NCBI RefSeq assembly: GCF_001205715.1
Contig: NZ_AQQZ01000009.1
Location: 1-64,000 of the forward strand
DNA length: 64,000 bases
Source of the DNA: Pseudaestuariivita atlantica
GTDB lineage: Bacteria > Pseudomonadota > Alphaproteobacteria > Rhodobacterales > Rhodobacteraceae
Reading direction: 5' to 3'
Below the pieces are notes generated by a model. That model did not search any database, was not told where the DNA came from, and saw nothing but the letters and a program-made list of their open reading frames with translations. Below are positions 33,975 to 43,263 of the stretch, piece by piece (within the stretch, counting starts at the first letter, position 1; every line of letters begins with the position of its first letter). Both the position numbers and the translations under genes were made by a program.

Positions 33975-35333
33975 ATGTCAGTCCCCACAGCCCCGGCCGA
34001 CCCTGACCCGAACCTCTTCAACGGGCACCTGCCCCGTACCGATTTCCAGGAAGAGCTGGTCAAGACGGTGCTGGAAACCGCCGTCAGCGAAATCCCGGAA
34101 ATCGGCGGCATCGCCGGGTCGCTCATGGGCCTGTTCTTCGTCGCGACCGACAAGGGCAGCGCGGCGGAAATCGAACGCTATATCAAGGACTACTGCAATT
34201 ATGCCGTCCTGAAACAGGTCCGCAAGGACCGCGAGGACGACCTGCTGGGCTTCATGGCGCAGTTGCGCGAGGCCGGACGCGCCGCGAATGACCAGATGCG
34301 GGCGGGCATCCTGAAAGACCTCGAAACCGCGCTGACGCGCGAGTTTCCGCACGTGAACTACCGCACACCCGAGACACCGGTCGCCGACGCTTCGATCCCC
34401 GCGCGGGACATGCTGGTGTTGTTCGGCGCGCTGGCGGTCTTTCACCTCAACGTGCTGGGCCAACTGGCGCGGATCGACCCGGACGAGACGTCGCGCCACT
34501 GGTACAAGGACCGCCTGACAGACCGGCGCACGGCCTATCGCACCCACGCCACGAACGAGATGGCCCGCGCCAAATCAGAGCGTCAGGCGAAGATCGCGCC
34601 GCTGGAGCATGACCGCGATCCCTCGCTTGCCACGATCACCCGCGGCCCGGTGGGAGAGACCGAACTCGGCCGGTCCGACAGCTTTTACGTGGTGCGCGAT
34701 GCGGACCGCCCGGACCTGACCCTGCGCGCGCGCAGCTACGACGACGGGATGCAGATGGCGTGGAACTACAACGACGCCACCCTGCGCCTGACCGAGAATT
34801 TCTACCTGCAGAACGTGGTCGGCCCGATCGCGGGCACCACCGTGACCCGCACCGCAAGGGACGCGCTGGTCGAAATCAACGACAGGCTCTATTCCGCGCT
34901 GCCTGTCACCTATTGCAACTACAGCCCGCCCCGCCGGGCCGATCCGATCCTGACATGGACGTCCAGGGGGCGTCGCTGGGCCTATGATCCGAAAACCGGC
35001 GACATGCTGAGTTCCACAGGCGATTTCGATCCAGACGCGCATGAATACGACCTGCGCGACACCAAGGGCGTCGAACCGGGGCTGCGCGCGGTTTGCGCCC
35101 TGGGCGAGGGTCTGTTCGCGATCACGGGCGCGCCGGACGATCCGTTCATCGAGACCGCGACCTACGAATTCCACGACGACGGCAGTTGCACAAAGATCAA
35201 CGGCGGCGCGATGGGCGGGTCTTTCCTGCGGCTGGAACAGCGCCAACCCGGCACCCTGTCCTACGTGGCCGCCTCGGGCGAGGCGCAAACCCTCCCGCTC
35301 GAAGGCAACGACCTTCTCATCAGCAAGCTCTGA
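33975..35333 (+). CDS. delta-endotoxin domain I-like protein (putative)
   Basis: The 452-residue protein has an ideal AAGGAGGT site 6 bases before the ATG and no signal peptide. Residues about 25-205 look like a helical bundle: a hydrophobic hairpin SEIPEIGGIAGSLMGLFF (38-55), an amphipathic helix from EIERYIKDY, a central hydrophobic helix LVLFGALAVFHLNVLGQL (147-164), and HWYKDRL...AYRTHATNEMA (175-197). This order mirrors Cry toxin domain I, including the AANLHLLLLRDA helix and the following YY..L...Y..H pattern. The C-terminal 240 residues appear beta-rich and are not the usual Cry domains II/III. It lies 36 bp after the GcvT-like gene. Toxin similarity is my reading by eye, not a search. 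Confidence 0.5.
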   Translation: MSVPTAPADPDPNLFNGHLPRTDFQEELVKTVLETAVSEIPEIGGIAGSLMGLFFVATDKGSAAEIERYIKDYCNYAVLKQVRKDREDDLLGFMAQLREAGRAANDQMRAGILKDLETALTREFPHVNYRTPETPVADASIPARDMLVLFGALAVFHLNVLGQLARIDPDETSRHWYKDRLTDRRTAYRTHATNEMARAKSERQAKIAPLEHDRDPSLATITRGPVGETELGRSDSFYVVRDADRPDLTLRARSYDDGMQMAWNYNDATLRLTENFYLQNVVGPIAGTTVTRTARDALVEINDRLYSALPVTYCNYSPPRRADPILTWTSRGRRWAYDPKTGDMLSSTGDFDPDAHEYDLRDTKGVEPGLRAVCALGEGLFAITGAPDDPFIETATYEFHDDGSCTKINGGAMGGSFLRLEQRQPGTLSYVAASGEAQTLPLEGNDLLISKL

Positions 35334-35443
35334 CCGCCCATTTGCGAGGCCGCCCATCAGGGCGGATGAGCACACCCCTGCGCCGCGCTGGACAAACGGC
35401 GCGCCATTTCGTCTCCTGTCCCCGACCAAATAGGGAGACTGCC

Positions 35444-36277
35444 ATGACCACCCTGATGAAATCCGTCACCGCCGCCAGCCTGCTGGCCCTGATGACCTCC
35501 ACCGCCGCCACCGCCGGCGGGCACCTTTGCTGGGAAGGCAAGACGATCGAGGAAGGCAAGCTGACGCTCGCCACCGGCAACCCGGCCTACTTCCCCTGGG
35601 TGATCGACGACGCGCCCGAGGCGGGCAAGGGGTTCGAAGCCGCGGTCGCCGCCGCCGTCGCCGAAGAGATGGGCGTACCCGCCGACGCGGTCGTCTGGGT
35701 GCGCGCGGGGTTCGACGAATCGATCCAGCCGGGCGCCAAGAATTTCGACATGAACCTGCAGCAGTTCTCGATCACCGCCGACCGCGACAAGGTCGTCGAT
35801 TTCTCGGCCCCCTACTACTCGTCCGCCATGGCCGTCCTGACGACGCAATCGGTGGTCGATGGCGGCGCGACCGCCACGATTGACAGCCTCAAGGGTCTGA
35901 AATGGGGCGCGGATGCCAATACCACCGCCGTGCCGATGCTGACCGACCTGATCGGCCCGGACAGCGATCCGCTTCTCTATAACGACAACACCGACGTGAC
36001 CGCCGCCATGCAGGCGGGCCAGATCGACGCGGCGCTGTTCGACCTCCCGACCGCGCTCTACCTCGCGGCGGTAGTCGTCGATGGCGGCGTGATCCTCGGC
36101 CAGTTCCCCGCCGACCGGACGGACAATCCCGACCAGTTCGGCATGCTGATGGAGGAAGGCAACCCGCTGAAAGCCTGCGTCGATGCCGCGATCGAGGCGC
36201 TCTCCGCCTCGGGCAAACTGGCCGAGATCGAGGCCGCGTGGCTGTCCGAGACGACCGGCGTGCCGGTCATCGAATGA
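35444..36277 (+). CDS. polar amino acid ABC transporter substrate-binding protein
   Basis: A 277-residue periplasmic binding protein of family 3 (PBPb). The signal peptide ends near residue 24 (STAATAGG). The ligand fold contains LTLATGNPAYFPWVIDD, the core MNLQQFSITADRDKVVDFSAPYY (quoted in part: SITADRDKVVDFSAPYY), and IDAALFDLPTALYLA. The ATG at 35444 follows GGGAGA and starts the signal peptide. It begins a three-gene operon with permease and ATPase. The conserved arginine of amino acid binders after the core is part of TADRD. The ligand cannot be named. Confidence 0.9.
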   Translation: MTTLMKSVTAASLLALMTSTAATAGGHLCWEGKTIEEGKLTLATGNPAYFPWVIDDAPEAGKGFEAAVAAAVAEEMGVPADAVVWVRAGFDESIQPGAKNFDMNLQQFSITADRDKVVDFSAPYYSSAMAVLTTQSVVDGGATATIDSLKGLKWGADANTTAVPMLTDLIGPDSDPLLYNDNTDVTAAMQAGQIDAALFDLPTALYLAAVVVDGGVILGQFPADRTDNPDQFGMLMEEGNPLKACVDAAIEALSASGKLAEIEAAWLSETTGVPVIE

Positions 36278-37104
36278 GCGATGCGCGAGCGGGTCTGACC
36301 CGCCGCCAGGCCCATGAAAGGGACCTGCGCCGCAGGTCCCTTTTGATCGCCGGGGGATCGACGCTGGCGGTGATCCTCGCCATCGTGTTCCTCGTCCCGC
36401 TCGCGCCCGGCTGGGAACGGGTGCAGCAAAGCTTCTTCAACGCCGAGGTCTTTGCCCGCACCTTCCCCAAGCTCCTGAACGCCTTCCTGCTGGACGTGGC
36501 GATCTTTGCATGGTCCGCGCCCCTGATCGCCGCGCTTGGCCTCGCCGTCGCGCTGGCCCGCGATGTGCGCAATCCCGTCCTCTACCCCCTGCGCCTGTTC
36601 GGCACCGTCTATACCGACATCTTCCGCGGCGTGCCGGTGGTGCTGGTCGTCTACCTGATCGGGTTCGGCATCCCCGGCCTCGGCCTGCCGCGCCCGTGGA
36701 ATTCACCCTACATCTGGGGCACCGTCGCGCTGGTCCTGACCTATTCGGCCTATGTCGCGGAAATCTTCCGCTCCGGCATCGAAAGCGTGCACCAGTCGCA
36801 GCGCAACGCGGCCCTGTCGCTGGGCCTCTCGGGCGGCGACTCGATGCGCTACGTCGTCCTGCCGCAAGCCATCCGTCGCGTGATCCCGGCGCAGATGAAC
36901 ATGCTGATCGCATTGCAAAAGGACGTGGCGCTTCTGTCCTTCATCGGACCCGTAGAGATCTTCCGGCAGGCGGGCGTCTTCAAGTCGCTTCTGGCGAACT
37001 TCACGCCCTACGTCGTGGCCGCCTGCATCTTCCTCGTCATCACTGTCCCTGCCACACGCCTCGCCGATCACCTGATCGCGCGGCAGAACAGGGCGCGGTC
37101 ATGA
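36274..37104 (+). CDS. polar amino acid ABC transporter permease
   Basis: The 276-residue HisM/GlnP-type permease has a basic N-terminal tail, then about five membrane helices and the EAA loop [21 protein letters not shown] (quoted in part: [16 protein letters not shown]). [19 protein letters not shown] is the typical substrate-side helix. Only one permease gene is present, so it presumably forms a homodimer. The start overlaps the binding-protein stop and its stop overlaps the ATPase start, both as ATGA. Confidence 0.9.
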   Translation: MSDARAGLTRRQAHERDLRRRSLLIAGGSTLAVILAIVFLVPLAPGWERVQQSFFNAEVFARTFPKLLNAFLLDVAIFAWSAPLIAALGLAVALARDVRNPVLYPLRLFGTVYTDIFRGVPVVLVVYLIGFGIPGLGLPRPWNSPYIWGTVALVLTYSAYVAEIFRSGIESVHQSQRNAALSLGLSGGDSMRYVVLPQAIRRVIPAQMNMLIALQKDVALLSFIGPVEIFRQAGVFKSLLANFTPYVVAACIFLVITVPATRLADHLIARQNRARS

Positions 37105-37835
37105 AACTGCGGCTCGACAACGTGCAGAAAAGCTTTGGCGCCACCCGCGTCCTCGACGGCATCTCGCTCGACGTCGCGAAGGGAGAGATGGTCTGCCTGA
37201 TCGGGGCTTCCGGTTCGGGCAAATCCACGCTCCTGCGCTGCATCAACCTGCTCGAACCGCTCGACGACGGGGCGATCTGGCTGGATGGCGAGGACATCGC
37301 CGAACCCGCGCTCGACCCGCAACCGATCCGGCAGCGCATCGGCATCGTGTTCCAGTCCTTCAACCTCTTCCCGCACATGACGGCGGTCGAGAACGTGATG
37401 CTCGCCCCGCGCCGCGTCCGGAAAGAGACGCGCGAGGCGCTTCGCCCCGAGGTCACGGCGCTGTTCGACCGGTTCGGCCTTGCCGACCGCATGGGCCATT
37501 ACCCCGACCAGTTGTCGGGCGGGCAGCAGCAGCGCGTCGCCATCATCCGCGCGCTCGCCATGCGGCCCGAGATCATGCTGTTCGACGAGATCACCTCGGC
37601 CCTCGATCCCGAACTGGTGGGCGAGGTCCTGCAGGTGCTGAAGGCGCTGAAGGAGGACGGCATGACCATGATCCTTGCCACCCACGAAATGGCCTTTGCC
37701 CGCGACGTGGCGGACAGGGTGTGTGTGCTGGATCATGGCCGCATCATCGAAGAAGGACCGCCTGCGCAGGTCTTCACCGCCCCGCGCGAGGCGCGTACCC
37801 GCGCCTTCCTGTCCCGCGTGCTGCAGCCGGTCTGA
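37101..37835 (+). CDS. polar amino acid ABC transporter ATPase
   Basis: A 244-residue GlnQ/HisP-type ATPase with Walker [11 protein letters not shown]-loop [18 protein letters not shown], signature [15 protein letters not shown], Walker [15 protein letters not shown] and H-loop [10 protein letters not shown]. It completes the importer of this operon. Its stop codon lies in a symmetrical hairpin shared with the converging SLC13 gene. Confidence 0.93.
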   Translation: MKLRLDNVQKSFGATRVLDGISLDVAKGEMVCLIGASGSGKSTLLRCINLLEPLDDGAIWLDGEDIAEPALDPQPIRQRIGIVFQSFNLFPHMTAVENVMLAPRRVRKETREALRPEVTALFDRFGLADRMGHYPDQLSGGQQQRVAIIRALAMRPEIMLFDEITSALDPELVGEVLQVLKALKEDGMTMILATHEMAFARDVADRVCVLDHGRIIEEGPPAQVFTAPREARTRAFLSRVLQPV

Positions 37836-37852
37836 CCCCCCGGCGGGTCAGA
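37831..37852. terminator. shared hairpin over two convergent stop codons
   Basis: TCTGACCC pairs with GGGTCAGA around a 6-base loop. The stem includes the stop codon of the ABC ATPase (37833-37835) and, on the other strand, that of the SLC13 permease (37848-37850). It can act on both transcripts. There is no T-run on either side. Confidence 0.5.
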
Positions 37853-39737
37853 AGAACAGCGCCATCCCGGTCATCGACACGATCAGGAACAGGATCGTCA
37901 TGATCCCGCCCGACCGGACGAAATCGATCACGCGATAGCCCGCCGGACCCATGATCAGCGCGTTCACCTGGTGGGTGGGTATCAGGAACGAGTTCGAGGT
38001 CGAGATCGCCACCGTCAGGGCAAAGATCGCCGGGTCGCCGCCCGCCGCCACCGCAATCGACACCGCCAACGGCACCAGCAGGACCGTCGCGCCGACATTC
38101 GACATGACCAGCGTGAAAATCGTCGCCAGCACCGCGATGCCCGTCTGCAAGGCCCAGATCGGCCAGCCATCCAGAAGCCGCAACACGCCCTGCGCGATCC
38201 ACTCGGCCGTGCCTGTGGCCTGCACCGCCTGTCCCAGCGGGATCAGCGAGGCGAGGAGGAACACGGTGTTCCAGCCAACCGCCTCGTAAGCCTCGTCGAT
38301 CGACAGGACACGGCTCAGGATCATGCCGATGGCGCCGGTCAGCAGGCACAGCGACAGCCGGACATCGGTGAACAGGATCAGCGACAGGGTCAGCGCGAAG
38401 AAAGCAAGCGCCCAGCCGACCTTGTGCGGGCGCAGTTCTTCTTGCGGGAAGTCGGAGGTGACGATCACGAAATCGCGGTTCCGCTTCAGCCGCGTCAGGC
38501 GGTCCCACTGGGTGTGCACCACCAGCGTGTCACCTGCCTGGAAGGGGACAAGGCCGATATGTGTCGCCTCGTGATCCTCGGTCTCGACATGGCTCATCGT
38601 CTCTTCGCCGCGATGGATCGCCAGCAGAGACAGGCCGTGCGTCTGGCGCATGCGGATATCGGCGGAACACTTGCCGATCACGGCAGATCCGGGCGGCACC
38701 ACGACCTCGGCCACGCCCGACTGGGTGGGCGCGAAATCGTCGGCGAAGACGTCAAGCGCGGGCATGATCTCCAGCCCGTAGGGTTCGGCGAATTCCTTCT
38801 CCACCACCCGGCGCAGGCCCAGCACGGCCAGCCTCGCGGGGGCCTCGATGGTGGTGTCGGCCATCGGCGCGATCACCTTCTTGCCGCGATAGGACGTGCC
38901 GAGGATGTAGAGGTGGTGGGCCAGCATCACGTCGGTCAGCGTCTGCCCGATCAGGATCGATCCTTCGGGCACGCGGACCTCGAACATGTCGGCCTTCAGG
39001 CCATAGGTGCGCTGGATATAGGCCTGCATCGTCTGGCCCGAGGACGCGTCCGACCCGCGTTCACGCTTGGCCGGCAGGACCCAGCGACCGAAGATCACGA
39101 AATAGAGGATGCCGGTAACGACAAGCATCAGCCCCACGGGCGTCACGTCGAACAGCTCGAACGGCTGCATCTTCTGCCCCTCGGGCAGCATCGCGTTGGC
39201 GCTCATGATCAGGTCGTTCAGCAGGATCAGCGGCGAGGAACCGACCATCGTGATGGTCCCGCCGAGGATCGCGCAGAACCCCATCGGCATCAGCAGCCGC
39301 GACATCGGCAGCCCCGTCCGGGCCGAGATGCGGCTGACCACCGGCAGGAACAGCGCCGCCGCGCCCACGTTCTGCATGAACGACGACACGATGCCCACGG
39401 TGCCCGAGATGATCGGGATGATCCGCGCCTCGGTCGTGCCGCCCTTCTTCATGATCAGCGCCGCGACCTTCGACATCAGGCCCGTCTTGTCGAGCCCCGC
39501 CCCGATGATCATCACCGCGATGATCGACATCACCGCGTTCGAGGCGAACCCGTTGAAAAGCTGTGTCGCATCGGCAAGGTTGCCCAGCCCCGGCAGGTAA
39601 CTCATCCCGCCCAGCAGCACCATGACCGACACCGCGGCCACGTCGATCCGCACGATTTCGGACACGAACAAGGCGACCGTCAGGCCCAGGATGGCCAGCA
39701 CGACCATCATCTCGAATGTCAGGGTCAGCGGTTCCAC
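37848..39737 (-). CDS. SLC13-family permease with two RCK_C (TrkA-C) domains
   Basis: The 629-residue transporter has about six N-terminal membrane helices with LDKTGLMSKVAALI and SSFMQNVGAAALFLPVV, and two cytosolic TrkA-C-like domains (about 205-290 and 295-395; VRVPEGSILIGQTLTD, VVVPPGSAVIGKCSAD). More helices follow, with the second half-repeat ending MSNVGATVLLVPLAV and TSNSFLIPTHQVNALIM. The start is a GTG (39737) with AAGGAAGG upstream, giving VEPLTLTFEMMVVLA. SLC13/ArsB relatives move sulfate, dicarboxylates or other anions with Na+. The RCK domains suggest nucleotide or ion gating. The substrate is unknown. Confidence 0.88.
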   Translation of the reverse strand: MEPLTLTFEMMVVLAILGLTVALFVSEIVRIDVAAVSVMVLLGGMSYLPGLGNLADATQLFNGFASNAVMSIIAVMIIGAGLDKTGLMSKVAALIMKKGGTTEARIIPIISGTVGIVSSFMQNVGAAALFLPVVSRISARTGLPMSRLLMPMGFCAILGGTITMVGSSPLILLNDLIMSANAMLPEGQKMQPFELFDVTPVGLMLVVTGILYFVIFGRWVLPAKRERGSDASSGQTMQAYIQRTYGLKADMFEVRVPEGSILIGQTLTDVMLAHHLYILGTSYRGKKVIAPMADTTIEAPARLAVLGLRRVVEKEFAEPYGLEIMPALDVFADDFAPTQSGVAEVVVPPGSAVIGKCSADIRMRQTHGLSLLAIHRGEETMSHVETEDHEATHIGLVPFQAGDTLVVHTQWDRLTRLKRNRDFVIVTSDFPQEELRPHKVGWALAFFALTLSLILFTDVRLSLCLLTGAIGMILSRVLSIDEAYEAVGWNTVFLLASLIPLGQAVQATGTAEWIAQGVLRLLDGWPIWALQTGIAVLATIFTLVMSNVGATVLLVPLAVSIAVAAGGDPAIFALTVAISTSNSFLIPTHQVNALIMGPAGYRVIDFVRSGGIMTILFLIVSMTGMALFF

Positions 39738-39831
39738 GCCTGGCTGGTCCTTCCTTTTCCGCGAGTTATCACGCCGTGGCCTCGCTTTCACACTTCCAGT
39801 CCGCTCGTGGCAATAGGGCCAGACGAAAAAA

Positions 39832-39856
39832 CGGCGCATTCCGGGGGAATGCGCCG
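39832..39856 (-). terminator. rho-independent terminator of the dctPQM operon
   Basis: A perfect 11-bp stem (CGGCGCATTCC with GGAATGCGCCG) and GGG loop lies 30 bases after the dctM stop. On the reverse strand it is followed at once by six T residues (AAAAAA at 39826-39831 on the forward strand). The forward side has a weaker CTTGTTTT. This is the clearest terminator in the window. Confidence 0.85.
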
Positions 39857-39886
39857 CCTTGTTTTCACGATCCGTGGGGTGACCGG

Positions 39887-41263
39887 CTACTTGGTGATGA
39901 GTTCCGGCCCCATGAAGGTGTTGGGCAGGAAGGTACTGAGCCACGGAATGTAGGTGACCATGATGAGGAACACGAAGAGCACGGCGAGGAACGGCAGCGC
40001 CGCCCGCACCACGGCCATCATCGGCATCCCCGCCACGCCCGAGGTCACGAACAGGTTCAGACCCACGGGCGGCGTGATCATCCCGATCTCCATGTTCACC
40101 ACCATGATGATGCCAAGGTGGATCGGGTCGATCCCCAGCTCGATGGCAATGGGAAAGACCAGCGGCGCCACGATGACCAAAAGGCCCGACGGCTCCATGA
40201 ACTGGCCGCCGATCAGCAGGATCACGTTCACGATGACAAGGAACATGACCGGGCCGTAGCCGGCCTCCAGCATGGCCGAGGCGATGGCCTGCGGCACCTG
40301 TTCGTCGGTCAGCACGTGTTTCAGGATCAGCGCGTTGGCGATCACGAACAGAAGCGTGATCGTCAGGCGCCCCGCCTCGAACAGGGTGCGCTTGGTGTCG
40401 GGATGTACCAGTGCCGTCACCAGCGCCCACGGTTTCTGCAGAAGCGAGATCTTGCGCGTGCCCTCCACCGTCGCCAGCGGCCCCATGTCGCGATAGACGA
40501 AGGACGCGATGAAGAAGGAATAGACGGCGGCAACCGCCGCGGCCTCGGTCGGGGTGAAGACACCGCCGTAGATCCCGCCAAGGATGATGACGATCAGGAA
40601 CAGGCCCCACGCGGCTTCCCGCGCCGAAATGAAGACCTCGCTCCATCCCTTCCAGTCGCCCTTGGGCAGGTTCTTGACCTTGGCGATGCCGTAGATCGTG
40701 ACCATCAGCATCAGGCCCGCGGTCAGGCCGGGGATGACACCGGCAAGGAACATCCGGCCCACCGACACCTCGACCGCGGCGGCGTAGACGACCATCACGA
40801 TGGAGGGCGGGATCAGGATGCCCAGTGTGCCCGCGTTACAGATCACGCCGGCGGCGAATTCCTTGGAATAGCCCACTTGCCGCATGCCGGTGATGACGAT
40901 CGTCCCGATTGCGACCACGGTCGCGGGCGACGAACCCGACAGGGCGGCGAACAGCATGCAGGCGAACACGCCCGCAATCGCCAGCCCGCCCGGCAGGTGC
41001 CCGACGCAGGCGATGGAAAAGCGGATGATCCGCCGCGCCACGCCGCCGGTCGTCATGAAGGACGAGGCAAGGATGAAGAACGGGATCGCCAGCAGGGTGA
41101 AATGGCCCTGGAATGCCTCGAACAGGGTGCCCGCGATTGAGGCGAGCGAGGACGAGGAGAACAGCAGCAGGAAGATGGTCGACGACAGACCGAGCGACAC
41201 CGCGATGGGCACACCGATCAGCAGAAGGCCGATCACCATCGAGAAGAGCAGAATGACATCCAT
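39887..41263 (-). CDS. dctM: TRAP transporter large permease DctM
   Basis: The 458-residue TRAP permease has 11-12 membrane helices. Motifs include VPIAVSLGLSSTIFLLLF, AIPFFILASSFMTTGG, GFMLFAALSGSSPAT-like MLFAALSGSSPATVVAIG, and the C-terminal GMITPPVGLNLFVTSGVAG. The ATG at 41263 coincides with MDVILLFSMVIGL, and its A is shared with the dctQ stop (TGATG). It imports C4-dicarboxylates or related acids with DctP and DctQ using the Na+ gradient. Confidence 0.93.
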   Translation of the reverse strand: MDVILLFSMVIGLLLIGVPIAVSLGLSSTIFLLLFSSSSLASIAGTLFEAFQGHFTLLAIPFFILASSFMTTGGVARRIIRFSIACVGHLPGGLAIAGVFACMLFAALSGSSPATVVAIGTIVITGMRQVGYSKEFAAGVICNAGTLGILIPPSIVMVVYAAAVEVSVGRMFLAGVIPGLTAGLMLMVTIYGIAKVKNLPKGDWKGWSEVFISAREAAWGLFLIVIILGGIYGGVFTPTEAAAVAAVYSFFIASFVYRDMGPLATVEGTRKISLLQKPWALVTALVHPDTKRTLFEAGRLTITLLFVIANALILKHVLTDEQVPQAIASAMLEAGYGPVMFLVIVNVILLIGGQFMEPSGLLVIVAPLVFPIAIELGIDPIHLGIIMVVNMEIGMITPPVGLNLFVTSGVAGMPMMAVVRAALPFLAVLFVFLIMVTYIPWLSTFLPNTFMGPELITK

Positions 41264-41937
41264 CAGCGCGTCTCCTCGTGGCCCTGGCGCAACTCGTCCA
41301 GTTCGTCCTCGACCTCGTGCGAGGCAACCAGCAGCGTGATGTCGCCCTTCCACATGGCCACGGCGGCCTGCAGGAAGCGGAACAGCAAAAGCGCCATCGA
41401 CAGCGGCAGGACAAGGTAGGGCACGGCGCGCGGCACCTTTTCGTACTCCTCGCCGTAATTGATCAGGTCTTCGAGAAACCGCAGCGGCGCGACCATCGGG
41501 ATGTCGTTGGTCTCGTAATAACTGAGACTGCGGAATTTCTCGGCAAAGCCGGTGGGGAACCAGCGGCCCGTGGTGGGCGGCAGATCGGCGAAGACGGACC
41601 AGTAATCATAGGCGCCCTTGGTCAGGAAGATGCCGAACAGGATGCAGCAGGCCACGGCGAACAGGCCCACAATGCGCCGCATCGGCGCGGGCATGATGTT
41701 GACCAGCGCGTCGACGCCCAGATGCACGTTCTTCTTCACGGCATACGATGCGCCCAGCAGGACGAGCCACGCGAACATGAAGACGGTCATCTCCAGCGCC
41801 CACAGGATGTTGCTGTTGAACACGTAGCGGGCGACGACGTTTGCGAAGGTGATCGCCGTCATCAGCCCCAGGAGGAGCGCGATCAGCGTCTCCTCGATCC
41901 GGTCCATGACCGAGGATGTGGTCGAGGTGTCAGACAT
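41263..41937 (-). CDS. dctQ: TRAP transporter small permease DctQ
   Basis: A 224-residue four-helix DctQ with N-terminal MDRIEETLIALLLGLMTAITFANVVARYV (quoted in part: FANVVARYVFNSNILWALE) and the usual AWLVLLGASYAVKKNVHLGVD (in part: LLGASYAVKKNVHLGVD). A hydrophilic insertion of about 50 residues (TTGRWFPTGFAEKF to YEKVPRAVPYL) lies between helices 3 and 4 and makes it longer than the 160-180 residue minimal form. Start at 41937. It forms the membrane complex with DctM. Confidence 0.9.
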   Translation of the reverse strand: MSDTSTTSSVMDRIEETLIALLLGLMTAITFANVVARYVFNSNILWALEMTVFMFAWLVLLGASYAVKKNVHLGVDALVNIMPAPMRRIVGLFAVACCILFGIFLTKGAYDYWSVFADLPPTTGRWFPTGFAEKFRSLSYYETNDIPMVAPLRFLEDLINYGEEYEKVPRAVPYLVLPLSMALLLFRFLQAAVAMWKGDITLLVASHEVEDELDELRQGHEETR

Positions 41938-42032
41938 GTCCCCCCCTTCGTCAGACTGTCCGTCATTCAGACAAAGGGCGCGGCACCGGTGATGATGCCG
42001 CGCCCCATGGTTACACGATGTCAGGGCGTCGT

Positions 42033-43028
42033 TCAGAGGCCGGCGTTGATCGCCTGCGCCGCGTCGATGTTTTCCTGGCCGACGTCGTCGCGGAATTTTT
42101 CCCAGACGGGCTTCATCGCGGCGACCCACTCGGCCCGCTGTTCGGGCGTCAGCTGGCGGATCACGCCACCGGCTTCGAGGATCGATGCCTTGGCGGCCTC
42201 GTTCACGGCGAAGGCTTCGGCGTTGCGGGTGGCGGTGACTTCGCCGAGGATCGTCATGAACTGGTCACGCACGTCCTCGGGCAGGTTGTCCAGCCAGTCG
42301 ACCGACGCCACGACGAGGTAGTCGATGATGCCGTGGTTGGTTTCGGTCACGCCGTCCTGCACTTCAAAGAACTTGCGGCCGTAGATGTTCGACCAGGTGT
42401 TCTCCTGTCCGTCGACCACGCCCTGCTGCAGCGCGCCGTAGACTTCCGAGAAGGCCATCTTCTGCGGGTTGCCGCCAATGGCTTCCATCTGCGCGACCAG
42501 CACGTCGGACGGTTGCACGCGGAACTTCAGGCCTTTCGCGTCGGTGGGCGAGATGAGCGGCACGTTGGCCGACATCTGCTTCAGGCCGTTATGCCAGAAC
42601 GCCAGCCCCTGCAGGCCGCGGCGCTGCATGCTGTCCTTCATGGACTGCCCGGTTTCCGAGTTCTGGAACGCGTCGACCGCTTCCATGTTCTTGAACATGA
42701 AGGGCAGGTCGAACAGGCGGAACTGCTTGGTGAAGGTTTCGAATTTCGACAGCGACGGTGCCGCCAGCTGCACGTCGCCCTGCAGCAGCGCTTCAAGCAC
42801 CTTGTCATCGTTGTAAAGCGTGGAGTTCGGGAAGACCTCCATGCAGGCCTTGCCGTTCATCTCGGTGTTCACGCGCTCGGCCAGAAGCGTCGCCGCGATG
42901 CCCTTGGGGTGCTTGTCGGTGTTGGTGACGTGGCTGAACTTGATGACGATCTCGCCCGGGTCGCAAGCCGCGAAGGCGGTCGATGCCGACAGGGCCAGCG
43001 CCGTGGCGGCGGTTGCCAGGAATTTCAT
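42033..43028 (-). CDS. dctP: TRAP transporter solute-binding protein DctP
   Basis: The 331-residue periplasmic binding protein has a signal peptide (cleavage after about 20, ASTAFA-ACDPG), then EIVIKFSHVTNTDKHPKG and the ligand-binding section KFRVQPSDVLVAQMEAIGGNP, with the arginine that grips carboxylates. GALQQGVVDGQENTWSNIYG follows, and GGAGG precedes the ATG. It lies 95 bp before dctQ and 235 bp after dctD. The context (DctB/DctD, DctQM) supports succinate, fumarate or malate uptake. Confidence 0.93.
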   Translation of the reverse strand: MKFLATAATALALSASTAFAACDPGEIVIKFSHVTNTDKHPKGIAATLLAERVNTEMNGKACMEVFPNSTLYNDDKVLEALLQGDVQLAAPSLSKFETFTKQFRLFDLPFMFKNMEAVDAFQNSETGQSMKDSMQRRGLQGLAFWHNGLKQMSANVPLISPTDAKGLKFRVQPSDVLVAQMEAIGGNPQKMAFSEVYGALQQGVVDGQENTWSNIYGRKFFEVQDGVTETNHGIIDYLVVASVDWLDNLPEDVRDQFMTILGEVTATRNAEAFAVNEAAKASILEAGGVIRQLTPEQRAEWVAAMKPVWEKFRDDVGQENIDAAQAINAGL

Positions 43029-43211
43029 GTGCAATCCTCCCATGATTGTCTGTGGCGGTGGTCGCTCCCACCGTCGCGCCATATCAAAGGGAAGTTGCGT
43101 CACCGGCTCAAGCGGCGCGTTGATTTTCCGCCCGAATTTTCGGCAACCCGTTTGAATCCAATTCGTTAACGCCCGGTTTCGTTGCGGTTTGACCTGCAAG
43201 GCGACGGCCCG

Positions 43212-43260
43212 GTGCGGAAAGCCGCACAGCGCGACATGCGGAGTGTGCGGATTTCCGCAC
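43212..43260. promoter_or_regulatory. tandem inverted-repeat operators upstream of dctP
   Basis: Two similar palindromes, GTGCGG-AAAG-CCGCAC (43212-43227) and GTGCGGA-TT-TCCGCAC (43245-43260), lie between dctD and dctP, with centres 33 bp apart or three helical turns. Paired upstream sites are typical for DctD-like activators. They are about 185-230 bp before the dctP start codon. I found no sigma-54 -24/-12 element between them and dctP. Binding by the adjacent DctD is inferred. Confidence 0.6.
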
Positions 43261-43263
43261 AAC

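Noticed and set aside
43029-43211. Sigma-54 promoter before dctP
   Set aside because: A GG...GC-like pair near TGGATTCAAACGGGTTGC has 13 rather than 10 bases between GG and GC, and the adjacent regulator lacks GAFTGA.
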